Source of the DNA: Denitromonas ohlonensis
GTDB taxonomy: Bacteria > Pseudomonadota > Gammaproteobacteria > Burkholderiales > Rhodocyclaceae
DNA: 64,000 nucleotides
Reading direction: 5' to 3'
NCBI RefSeq assembly: GCF_007625205.1
Contig: NZ_VMNI01000007.1
Coordinates: 486,553 to 550,552, forward strand
The translations under genes and the position numbers were made by a program. The notes beneath the pieces were generated by a model that ran no database searches, had not been told where the DNA came from, and saw only the letters and a program-made list of their open reading frames with translations. How positions within the stretch are numbered: the stretch's first letter is position 1; the number at the start of each line of letters is the position of its first letter. Positions 1 through 7,547 of the stretch are shown piece after piece.

Positions 1-398
1 TCGAAATGGGCACCCGATTGAAAACGCCCGCGGGCAAGAACCTCTACGAATTCTGGGGCGATCGGCCCACTGAAGCGATCAATGCGCTGCTCAAGAAGTC
101 GTCCGATGCTGTGCTGATCAATCTCGCCTCGGAGGAGTATTTCAAGGTGATCCGGCCTGCCGCGCTCAAAGGGCGGCTGGTGACACCGGTGTTTGAAGAC
201 TGGAAGGGCGGGCGCTACAAGATCATCAGCTTCCATGCCAAGCGCGCGCGGGGTCAGATGGTGCGCTACGCAATCGACCATCGCTTGAGCGAGGTGGACG
301 GGCTCAAGCAGTTTGATACCGACGGCTATGCGTTTGATGCCGCGGCGTCAGATGCGGATCGATGGGTGTTCCGCCGCCGCCAGGACGGCGTGCGCTGA
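1..398 (+). CDS. yaaA: YaaA family peroxide-stress protein (3' part, cut by window edge)
   Basis: This is the C-terminal part, about 130 residues, of a YaaA/UPF0246 (DUF328) protein. The reading frame is open to the left edge, so the start is outside the window. E. coli YaaA is about 258 residues, so roughly half is present. The family limits free intracellular iron and DNA damage under peroxide stress. Visible family features are the stretch LINLASEEYFKV followed by the terminal block with FHAKRARG and the conserved aromatic/basic positions near the C-terminus. The next gene begins 20 bases after the stop codon, so the two may be co-transcribed. The family assignment is firm; the physiological role is taken from the family. 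Confidence 0.88.
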   Translation, partial: EMGTRLKTPAGKNLYEFWGDRPTEAINALLKKSSDAVLINLASEEYFKVIRPAALKGRLVTPVFEDWKGGRYKIISFHAKRARGQMVRYAIDHRLSEVDGLKQFDTDGYAFDAAASDADRWVFRRRQDGVR

Positions 399-418
399 CA
401 ATCGGCAGGAGACAGAAC

Positions 419-1552
419 GTGGGCGTACACATTAGCCAGGGTTTCGACAGTGGCAGTATCGAGGTGCTGAGCGCGGTGGCGCCGGACGCCATCCGTTTGC
501 GCTTGCGCCCGGACAACGCGGCGAGCTTCTGCCAGTGGTTTCACTTTCGGGTGCATGACGTGGCCGGCGTGCCGCTGCGCATGGTGTTCGAAAACACCGC
601 CGACGCAGCCTATCCCGAGGGCTGGCCGGATTACCACGCGGTGGCCTCATATGATCGCCGTGAATGGTTCCGGGTGCCCGGCACGCGCTTTGAAGATGGC
701 CGTCTGATCATTGAGCACACGCCCGAACACAGCAACATCTACTACGCCTACTTCGAGCCCTACGCGCACGAGCGGCATCTCGATCTGCTCGGGCAGGCAG
801 AGATGTCGCCCTATGCGCGGGTGCACACCCTGGGCGCGACGGTGGATGGCCGAAGTGTCGATTGTGTGGTCGTCGGAGCGCCGTCGCCTGAGCGCAAGCC
901 GGTCTGGATCATCGCCCGACAGCACCCCGGCGAGACCATGGCCGAATGGTTTGTCGAAGGCTTGCTGGCGCGCTTGCTCGACAGCGCCGACCCGCTGGCG
1001 CGCAGGCTGCGTGAGCGAGCTTGTTTGTATATCGTGCCGAACATGAATCCGGACGGCGCGTCGCGCGGCAATTTGCGCACCAATGCGGCGGGGGCGAATC
1101 TCAACCGCGAATGGATGACGCCCACGGCCGCGCGCAGCCCCGAAGTGCTGTGCGTGCGCGAGCACATGGAAGCGACCGGCTGCGCGCTCTTCCTCGATAT
1201 CCACGGGGATGAGTCCTTGCCCTACGTCTTTGTCGACGGCTCGGAGATGGTGCCCGGTGTGCCGCACAACATGGCGGCGCGGCAGGCGGTGTTTTTGTCA
1301 GCGCTTGCTGAGGCGAGCCCGGATTTCCAGACCGACGTGGGCTACACGCCCGACCGCTTTGGCGAGGAGATGCTGACGCTGGCCAGCAAATGGGTCGCGC
1401 ACCGCTTCGGGTGTTTGTCGCTCACGCTCGAAATGCCGTTCAAGGACAACTGCTTGCTGCCCGATGCCCGGGTCGGCTGGAACGGTGAGCGCAGCAAGCG
1501 GCTGGGTGCCGCCATGCTGCAACCCATTCTGCGCGATTTACGAAGCGACTAG
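419..1552 (+). CDS. M14-family zinc carboxypeptidase (cytosolic carboxypeptidase-like)
   Basis: Predicted 377-residue metallo-carboxypeptidase of the M14 family, cytosolic carboxypeptidase (CCP6-like) branch. An N-terminal beta-rich domain (about residues 1-125) precedes the catalytic domain. Zinc ligands are visible as HPGE (H169, E172) and DIHGD (H262). The substrate-binding stretch NMNPDG...N.NREW lies between them, and LTLEMPFK carries the probable catalytic glutamate E338. No signal peptide is seen, so it should be cytoplasmic. The start chosen is GTG 419, preceded by AGGAGA at 407-412; an upstream ATG at 362 would overlap yaaA and has no good ribosome site. The bacterial substrate is unknown. 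It follows yaaA closely. Confidence 0.85.
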   Translation: MGVHISQGFDSGSIEVLSAVAPDAIRLRLRPDNAASFCQWFHFRVHDVAGVPLRMVFENTADAAYPEGWPDYHAVASYDRREWFRVPGTRFEDGRLIIEHTPEHSNIYYAYFEPYAHERHLDLLGQAEMSPYARVHTLGATVDGRSVDCVVVGAPSPERKPVWIIARQHPGETMAEWFVEGLLARLLDSADPLARRLRERACLYIVPNMNPDGASRGNLRTNAAGANLNREWMTPTAARSPEVLCVREHMEATGCALFLDIHGDESLPYVFVDGSEMVPGVPHNMAARQAVFLSALAEASPDFQTDVGYTPDRFGEEMLTLASKWVAHRFGCLSLTLEMPFKDNCLLPDARVGWNGERSKRLGAAMLQPILRDLRSD

Positions 1553-1569
1553 CAGCGCCGCTGGCAGGC

Positions 1570-1755
1570 TCAGGAGAACGCCGGGTGGCTGTTCAGCCAC
1601 TGGACGGCGCGGGTGACGCTGCCGTTGATGCGGCTCACGGTGACGTCAATGTATTTTGCGAAGGTGGCGCTACGCAGTTCATGCGCCATCGCGATGTACT
1701 GCTGGGACGTGATCTTGGTGTTACTTGAACTGCCGGGGTTGGCGGTGCGTTTCAT
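1570..1755 (-). CDS. Small hypothetical protein, divergent from LysR gene
   Basis: Encodes 61 residues of unknown function. I chose ATG 1753-1755 because GGAG stands nine bases upstream on the minus strand; the frame is open further upstream but lacks such a site. The protein is soluble, Ser/Thr-rich at the N-terminus, and continues with a predicted helical region (YIAMAHELRSATFAKYID) and the ending NSHPAFS. I do not recognise a family. It is transcribed divergently from the LysR regulator at 1885, across 129 bases. That arrangement is often seen when the regulator controls the divergent gene, so it is a candidate target. Convergent with the carboxypeptidase gene. Confidence 0.6.
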   Translation of the reverse strand: MKRTANPGSSSNTKITSQQYIAMAHELRSATFAKYIDVTVSRINGSVTRAVQWLNSHPAFS

Positions 1756-1884
1756 TTGTGCTGCTCCAGTTGCGTCTTCCGCTCTGAGTCGGTTGCAGAC
1801 GATGAAACGCACTCTACGCAGCGTTGTGCAGCGCAACAAACGATCATTTGTGATGTGACGGATAAGTTTGACTAAACTGTACGC

Positions 1885-2820
1885 ATGTCACTATCCATGC
1901 CACCGCTCCAGTCGCTGCGTGTTTTTGAAACGGCTGCCCGGCATCTGAGCTTCAAGCAGGCGGCCGAGGAGTTGCATGTAACACCGGCCGCCGTCAGCCA
2001 GCAGATCAAGGCGCTGGAGGCGCATCTCGGTGTGCCGCTTTTTTACCGCCTGACCCGCGCCTTGGAACTGACCGAGGCGGGTGAACGCATGTTGCCGCAG
2101 GTGAGTGACGGCCTCGCCCAACTGGCTGCAGCGGTGGAAAAGGTGGTGTTGCAGACCCCGTCGCGGAACTTGCGGATCACCGTGCCACCGGCCTTCGCCG
2201 GGCGCTGGCTGGTGCATCGACTGCAGCGTTTCACCGAAGCTCATCCCGACATTGATCTGGTGCTTGGCACCGAAGCCAACACCGTCGACGCCCCCGATCT
2301 CGAAGACGTGGAGTCGGATCTGGTCGCGCTGCGCGAAGGCGAGATCGATGTGGAAATCCGCTTTGGCCGCGGCGCCTATCCGGGCATGCGGACGGATCTG
2401 GTGATGGAGGTGTCTTATGTGCCGGTGTGCCACCCCGACCTGCTCAAAGGCAAGCGTCGCCTCAAGAAAGCGTCTGACCTGAGCTTTCATACCTTACTGC
2501 ATGACGACACGGCAGCGGGGCGGTCTGAGCGGGTCAGCTGGCAGGACTGGCTGCGGGCGGCGAAAGTGAGTGGTGTCGACCCGAGTCGCGGGCCACATTT
2601 TTCGAACTCGAGCCTCGCCCTCGAAGCGGCCATGGATGGATTTGGCGTGATGCTCGGCCTCTATCCGATGGTGCAGCGGGACATCGACGCGGGGCGGCTG
2701 GTGCGCCCCTTCGATCTGGCCATCCCGTCGCGCTACGCTTACTACCTGGTCTCGCCAGAAACGACAGTCGACCGGCCGGTGATTGCCCGTTTCCGCCAGT
2801 GGTTGATGGCGGAGATTTAG
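1885..2820 (+). CDS. LysR-family transcriptional regulator, GcvA-like
   Basis: A 311-residue LysR-type regulator. The N-terminal winged HTH covers about residues 8-66; the sequence PLQSLRVFETAARHLSFKQ, then AAEELHVTPAAVSQQIKALE, is typical of the GcvA branch. The effector-binding domain (about 95-305) includes the GcvA-type features FAGRWLVHRL and LALEAAMDGFGVMLG. It probably acts as a DNA-binding dimer or tetramer with a small-molecule effector. GcvA itself activates the glycine cleavage operon, but many betaproteobacteria carry several GcvA-like paralogues, and no gcv gene is nearby, so the target is unknown. The divergent 61-residue gene is the nearest candidate. A short inverted repeat ATCA-N4-TGAT sits at 1843-1854. 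Confidence 0.9.
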   Translation: MSLSMPPLQSLRVFETAARHLSFKQAAEELHVTPAAVSQQIKALEAHLGVPLFYRLTRALELTEAGERMLPQVSDGLAQLAAAVEKVVLQTPSRNLRITVPPAFAGRWLVHRLQRFTEAHPDIDLVLGTEANTVDAPDLEDVESDLVALREGEIDVEIRFGRGAYPGMRTDLVMEVSYVPVCHPDLLKGKRRLKKASDLSFHTLLHDDTAAGRSERVSWQDWLRAAKVSGVDPSRGPHFSNSSLALEAAMDGFGVMLGLYPMVQRDIDAGRLVRPFDLAIPSRYAYYLVSPETTVDRPVIARFRQWLMAEI

Positions 2821-2827
2821 GCCGCGC

Positions 2828-4168
2828 TCAACTTGACCGCCGGCTGCGGCTGAGAAAATGCTGGCTCATCTGTTTGAGCGAGGGATTGTTCGGCAACATC
2901 ACGCCATTGACCTCCAGCGTCGGGGTGCCCACGCCGCCGTCCTTCCAGCCACTGGCGCGCAATTTGGACCACATGAGTTTTTGTGCTGAGGGGTCCGTGT
3001 CGATGAACACCTCGCGATACCGGATACCCAAATCATCGAACTGGGCGCGCTTCTGGTCGCAATAGCCGCAGGTCGTCAGCGAATACATGGTGATGTGATC
3101 ACGTTCCGGGTCGTAGCCGTGTAACGCGGTGCTCTGCATGCCGCTGACGGCCGGCGCGCGCTCGATGCTTGAGGTCTGGTTGTAACGTGTTGCCGTTTCG
3201 TAAACGTCGTCGGCGAAAAAATTGAAGGCCAGAGACGACGACACCGCAACAAACACGATCGAACCAATGGCACCGATCCAGCTGGTGGGTGTGGGCTGCG
3301 GGCCGAAATTGTTGTCGCCCTTGCTGCCGGGGAGGAACATCAGCAGCAGGCTGAACAGACCGCCCACGTAGGGAATTGCGGTAATCAACACCCACCAGCC
3401 TCGCCAGTCGAAGTCATGGCAGCGCAAAATGCTCAGGCGTGCGCCGAAGAACACCGCGACCACCGCGCATAGCCCGAGCACCAGCAGACTCTCCAGACGG
3501 ATACCGAGAATGGCGAGCCATATCAGTGCGCTGGTCAGGAGCATGCTGCCCGCAAAATAAGAGCGTCGGCTGATTCGGCCGCCGAAATCGGTACCGAAAA
3601 GAGGCACCGCTTCGGTCTCGACCACGGCCGCGTCACCGGCATGAATACGCAATGAACTGTGCTGCGTTGTCGACACGCCCGCTTGCGCCTCCTGTGCCTG
3701 ATGTTCACGCGCCGCCAGCACTCGCGGCATGTCGCAACCGCAGTTCAGGCAGAGTGTGCGCCGGGGCTGGCGATGGCCGCATTCGGGGCAATCCATGTCG
3801 CCAGCAGGTTCGTCAGAGGTGGGCACCAGATCCAGCGCGGCAGGGGTTGCGCGAGTCGGTGGCGGGGGCGTGTCGGGCGCCATCGTCGACACGTCGGTCG
3901 CGGGGGTGGTAGCCGACGGCGGCGTGATCACCGGTTCCGGCACGTCGGCCTCGACCCGGATGCCTACGCCCATGGCCGCGAGCTTGCGACGATAGGCTTG
4001 CGCTTTTTCGGTATCCAGTCCCTTTCGGAGCGTGACACGCTTGCCGGAAAAGAGCCGCGGTGTTTGTTCTGGCGCAACTTTGAGCATCGCGGCCAACTGT
4101 GCCTTGACGACCTCAGGATCGTGGCCAGGCAGGATGTCGCCAGAAAAAACGAGTTTGTATTGAGTCAT
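2828..4168 (-). CDS. Zinc-ribbon / DUF805 membrane / glutaredoxin fusion protein
   Basis: A 446-residue multidomain protein. Residues 1-75 form a small soluble domain. A Pro/Thr linker follows, then a four-cysteine zinc ribbon (C127, C130, C140, C143). A DUF805 membrane domain with about four transmembrane segments occupies about 197-318. The C-terminal glutaredoxin-like domain carries the redox motif CGYC (C367, C370) and GTPT (414-417) with the expected cis-proline. The topology puts thiol chemistry next to an inner-membrane domain; the substrate is unknown. The start at 4168 gives the sequence MTQYKLVFSG; a longer frame exists upstream but adds no recognisable domain. Divergent from slyX, convergent with the LysR gene. 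Confidence 0.75.
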   Translation of the reverse strand: MTQYKLVFSGDILPGHDPEVVKAQLAAMLKVAPEQTPRLFSGKRVTLRKGLDTEKAQAYRRKLAAMGVGIRVEADVPEPVITPPSATTPATDVSTMAPDTPPPPTRATPAALDLVPTSDEPAGDMDCPECGHRQPRRTLCLNCGCDMPRVLAAREHQAQEAQAGVSTTQHSSLRIHAGDAAVVETEAVPLFGTDFGGRISRRSYFAGSMLLTSALIWLAILGIRLESLLVLGLCAVVAVFFGARLSILRCHDFDWRGWWVLITAIPYVGGLFSLLLMFLPGSKGDNNFGPQPTPTSWIGAIGSIVFVAVSSSLAFNFFADDVYETATRYNQTSSIERAPAVSGMQSTALHGYDPERDHITMYSLTTCGYCDQKRAQFDDLGIRYREVFIDTDPSAQKLMWSKLRASGWKDGGVGTPTLEVNGVMLPNNPSLKQMSQHFLSRSRRSS

Positions 4169-4312
4169 GATGTGCGCGTGCGTGTCGGCGGTGAGCGCCA
4201 GTTTAATGCATATCGAATTCCGCCAAAGCGACCGGCGTGCATCTTTTGTTCCAGATCCCGGCACAACGACACGAATGCGTACAATGCCGGCTGCCCGAGT
4301 CAGGAGAAAACG

Positions 4313-4513
4313 ATGGAATCACGTCTGGATGCTCTGGAGTGCAAGCTCATGGCCGCCGAGGATTTGCTCGACGGTCTGAACATGACGCTATTCCGACAGC
4401 AGGAGGCGATTGCGCTGCTGCAATCGCAGGTGTTGGACCTCAAGCGCCAGCTGCAATCCGCGCAGCCCGGCAGCGCCGGCCGTCCTGAGGATGAGATCCC
4501 GCCGCACTACTGA
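4313..4513 (+). CDS. slyX: SlyX family protein
   Basis: A 66-residue SlyX homologue; E. coli SlyX is 72 residues. It is almost entirely a coiled coil with heptad spacing, beginning MESRLDALECKL and running through LLQSQVLDLKRQL. It ends in the characteristic short tail PPHY. The start ATG 4313 is preceded by AGGAGA at 4302-4307. The function of SlyX is not settled; in E. coli it was named for its position beside slyD. No slyD is present here. The last seven bases overlap the convergent gene at 4507-5175. Confidence 0.85.
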   Translation: MESRLDALECKLMAAEDLLDGLNMTLFRQQEAIALLQSQVLDLKRQLQSAQPGSAGRPEDEIPPHY

Positions 4514-5175
4514 GCGACCGCCGCCCGCAGGGGCGTATGCACACGCGCAAAGCTTCGCGGTGCGACGTATTGCAGGATTTCCTTGCCCTCGGTGTCGACA
4601 ATCAGATCGAGCCCTTTGTCGGGGTAGAGCAGATGCGTCTGATGCGCGTTGGTCGCGACGCGCTCGCTCGGCGCGCCAAAGCGCGACAGCACGGCCTCTT
4701 CGTCAAGGTTCACCGAGGGAATGAAGACGATACTGTCGATCGGGCGTGTCATGGCGGTGGCTAGGTCGGCTGCACTGAGCGTGGCCTTGCGCGTGGTCGA
4801 TTCCATGTATTCGGTTTTGACCGCGCGCTGACGCATGCGGTCGAGTTCGTCGCCGGCCACGGCAATGGTCAAAACCAGTTTGCCGGTGACAAACCCCAGC
4901 TGCGCACTGCTGAGATAGGCTTCGAGCGCCCCCGTTTCGCCGGGGGCGGTCACGATGGCCACCGTGAGGTCCAGGCCAAAGCGTTCGCGCGCCTCGCCAA
5001 GCGTACTTTGCTCCAGCGTGAGCCCGAATACCTTGCTGCGTCCCTGCGCATCCACCTCGATCTGCCACGGTAAGGCCGACTGTTGACTATGGATGTCATC
5101 GGCCGAGGGCATGAAGGCCAAGGGGGCCAGAATGGCCAGCACGATGAGAGACAAAATGGCGACGATCAACTTCAT
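4507..5175 (-). CDS. Conserved hypothetical membrane-anchored protein
   Basis: Encodes 222 residues with a single N-terminal membrane segment (about residues 3-22: LIVAILSLIVLAILAPLAF), which is either an uncleaved anchor or a signal peptide. The rest is predicted periplasmic. The body contains short conserved-looking blocks such as LGEARERFG, AYLSSAQLGFVTGKLVLTI and LLYPDKGLDLIVDTEGKE. I recognise no named domain. ATG 5175 was chosen because it places the hydrophobic segment directly at the N-terminus; an upstream in-frame start would add 27 residues of unlikely sequence. It overlaps the convergent slyX by seven bases. Confidence 0.65.
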   Translation of the reverse strand: MKLIVAILSLIVLAILAPLAFMPSADDIHSQQSALPWQIEVDAQGRSKVFGLTLEQSTLGEARERFGLDLTVAIVTAPGETGALEAYLSSAQLGFVTGKLVLTIAVAGDELDRMRQRAVKTEYMESTTRKATLSAADLATAMTRPIDSIVFIPSVNLDEEAVLSRFGAPSERVATNAHQTHLLYPDKGLDLIVDTEGKEILQYVAPRSFARVHTPLRAAVAQ

Positions 5176-5379
5176 TTTCTGGCGGGTGCTCCGGCTGGGC
5201 TCAAGGCTTCGGATTGTCGCCTGCCCGGTCGGGTGGCGCAATCTTGCGCTGCGCATCCGGTTTTGCGAATGACATCAGCAAGTGCTGTTTGTTTGATGCG
5301 TGCCGCTATGCCAAAATCAGCGTTTTCCGCACCCAAATGAGGCGGAAAGGCAGGTCATGGTCATGCCATGGGAGAGCAC

Positions 5380-6333
5380 ATGAATCAGGCGAAAGCACGT
5401 CGGCGTGACATGCCCCCTTCGCCGCGCAAGGCGCGGACGCTGTGGCTGCTCGCGCTGGCATTGGTCGTACTTGCCGCGTTTGCCTTCTGGCAACTGGACG
5501 GTTCGTACGATGGTGCCACGATGATTGTGCCCGTCATGGCCCTGTTGGTGTCCCTGGTGCTCGGCGGCGCGGCCCTGAGCGCGCACTGGCGCAGCTCGGC
5601 AGACAAGGCGCGCAAGCGGGCCGACAAACGCCGTACGGCGGCCAGCCTGCCAAGCCAGAAGCAAGGCGGCGATGCGCCGCCCACGATGCACTCCGCGCCC
5701 ACCGAGTTCGACCCCGCCGCCATGGAGGCTGCGGATCTGTCTGATTTCGACCCCGAAATGGTGCCTGCCGCCGCCCGCGTATGGACCTTGAGCCTGCTCG
5801 AGAGTCTGGAGTGGCAGCGCTTTGAAGCCTTGTGTGTCGCGTACTACTCCCGCAAGGCAATCTCACACCGCTCTGCTTCTTTGCCGCACGCGGCCGGACG
5901 CGACGTCTTTCTGTACCAGGACAAGGAACGTCTGGAGCAGGCCACCGGCCTGGTCCACGTGCGCACCCGTGGGGTGAGCTATCTCGATGTGACCCCGGTG
6001 CGAGAATTGATTGGCGCCATGACCCACGAGGCCATCGAGCGCGGCTTTCTGATGACCAACGGTTGCTTTACGCCGCAGGCCCGCACACTCGGCCGTGAGC
6101 ACGGCATCGTCCTTGTGGATGGGCGCGTGTTGCTGGCCATGATCGAGCGTCTGCCGGCCGACGCACGCGATCGCCTCCATGCCATTGCGACCGAAGGCAA
6201 GTACACCACGCCGACCTGCCCCGAATGCGGCGAAAAAATGGTCTCGGCGACCGGCTCCCATGGCGATTATTGGGGGTGCCGCAATTTTCCCGATTGCACC
6301 GCGCTATTGCCTCGACTCCCGGCATTGAACTGA
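5380..6333 (+). CDS. Membrane-anchored Mrr-like restriction-endonuclease-fold protein with C4 zinc finger
   Basis: A 317-residue protein with two N-terminal membrane segments (about 20-40 and 46-66). An Mrr_cat-like domain (about 140-265) and a topoisomerase-type C4 zinc finger (C280, C283, C300, C306) follow. The Mrr fold is indicated by AGRDVFLYQD, then VHVRTRG, VTPVRELIGAM, GFLMTNGCFT and GIVLVDGRVLL. In active Mrr enzymes the second block reads Q-x-K; here those positions are H and R, so nuclease activity is doubtful. The start ATG 5380 has GGAGAG just upstream; ATG 5368 is possible. Stand-alone on this strand, with no methyltransferase nearby, so this is not a classical restriction-modification unit. 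Confidence 0.75.
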   Translation: MNQAKARRRDMPPSPRKARTLWLLALALVVLAAFAFWQLDGSYDGATMIVPVMALLVSLVLGGAALSAHWRSSADKARKRADKRRTAASLPSQKQGGDAPPTMHSAPTEFDPAAMEAADLSDFDPEMVPAAARVWTLSLLESLEWQRFEALCVAYYSRKAISHRSASLPHAAGRDVFLYQDKERLEQATGLVHVRTRGVSYLDVTPVRELIGAMTHEAIERGFLMTNGCFTPQARTLGREHGIVLVDGRVLLAMIERLPADARDRLHAIATEGKYTTPTCPECGEKMVSATGSHGDYWGCRNFPDCTALLPRLPALN

Positions 6334-6395
6334 GCCGACGACAAACACCGCCTCACTTGCCATACTGAAACCGGGTTTTCAACGGGAGTGACGAG

Positions 6396-7547
6396 GTGGC
6401 TGGTTTTCGATTTCCAATACCTGCCGGCATCGCGCTGGTACTCGTTTTGCTGGCGAGCAGCCGGGTGTTTGCCGATGCGCTCCGGCTCGACTCATCCGCC
6501 GGGCCGCTGGCGGCCAGCACCGTCGCAAGCGGCCTCGACACGCCATGGTCGCTCGCATTCCTGCCTGATGGGCGCCTGCTGGTCAGCGAGCGACCCGGTC
6601 GCCTGCGTGTGGTGGCGGCGGACGGACGTCTTTCAACCCCGGTCGCCGGGGTGCCGACAGTACATGCCGAGGGGCAGGGCGGTCTGCTGGATGTGATCCT
6701 GAGTCCGGGGTTTGCGCAGGATGGGCTCATTTACTTCAGCTTCGCTCAGCCGACTTCAAACGGCGCACGAACCGCCGTGGCGCGGGCGCAACTTGAACTG
6801 TCGTCCACGCCACCTCGATTAAGCGACGTACGCGTCATTTTCGCGCAGCGGGACGACCCGGCGGGGCGTCACCATTTTGGCTCGCGCCTGGTGTTCGACG
6901 CCGCCGGCAATCTCTTTGCCACACTTGGCGAGCGGTATCACGAGCGCGATCGCGCCCAGGCGCTCGATAGTCATCTCGGCAAGATCGTTCGCATTCGGCC
7001 GGACGGCAGCGTGCCGACCGACAATCCCTTGGTGGGGCACAGCACCGCATTGCCGGAGATCTGGTCTTACGGGCACCGCAATGTGCAAGGTGCGGCCTTG
7101 CATCCGGTCACCGGGGCGCTGTGGACGCATGAGCATGGCCCGCAAGGCGGCGACGAAATCAATGTGCCGCGTGCCGGCGCCAATCACGGCTGGCCGGTAA
7201 TTACCTATGGGCGCGAATATGTCACCGGATGGCGCATTGGCGACGGCACGCAACGCGCCGATGTGGCGCCGCCGGTGCATCAATGGACGCCGTCGATTGC
7301 GCCGTCCGGCATGGCCTTTTATACCGGCGACCTGTTTCCCGCCTGGCGGGGCAATCTGTTTGTCGGCTCCTTGAAGTTCGGCCTGCTGCTGCGCGTCGAA
7401 CTTGACGGTGACACGGTGGTGCGTGAAGAGCGACTGCTAACCGAGATCGGTCACCGCATTCGCGATGTGCGGCAGGGGCCGGACGGCGCGCTGTATGTGC
7501 TGGACGAAACCGAGGGGCGCATCTTGCGCATCGCCCCGGCGAACTGA
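6396..7547 (+). CDS. PQQ-dependent aldose sugar dehydrogenase (soluble, periplasmic)
   Basis: A 383-residue member of the soluble PQQ glucose/aldose dehydrogenase family (YliI/Asd type), a six-bladed beta-propeller. It begins with a signal peptide (about residues 1-26, ending near RVFADA), so it should be periplasmic. Family markers are GLDTPWSLAFLPDGRLLVSERPGRLRVV, SPGFAQDGLIYFSF, the GHRNVQG and HEHGPQGGDE blocks that line the PQQ/calcium site, and the late ILRIAPAN strand. It would oxidise aldose sugars with PQQ as cofactor; the natural substrate in this organism is unknown. The start is GTG 6396 with GGGAG upstream. Its stop codon touches the stop of the convergent ATPase gene at 7548. 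Confidence 0.88.
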   Translation: MAGFRFPIPAGIALVLVLLASSRVFADALRLDSSAGPLAASTVASGLDTPWSLAFLPDGRLLVSERPGRLRVVAADGRLSTPVAGVPTVHAEGQGGLLDVILSPGFAQDGLIYFSFAQPTSNGARTAVARAQLELSSTPPRLSDVRVIFAQRDDPAGRHHFGSRLVFDAAGNLFATLGERYHERDRAQALDSHLGKIVRIRPDGSVPTDNPLVGHSTALPEIWSYGHRNVQGAALHPVTGALWTHEHGPQGGDEINVPRAGANHGWPVITYGREYVTGWRIGDGTQRADVAPPVHQWTPSIAPSGMAFYTGDLFPAWRGNLFVGSLKFGLLLRVELDGDTVVREERLLTEIGHRIRDVRQGPDGALYVLDETEGRILRIAPAN

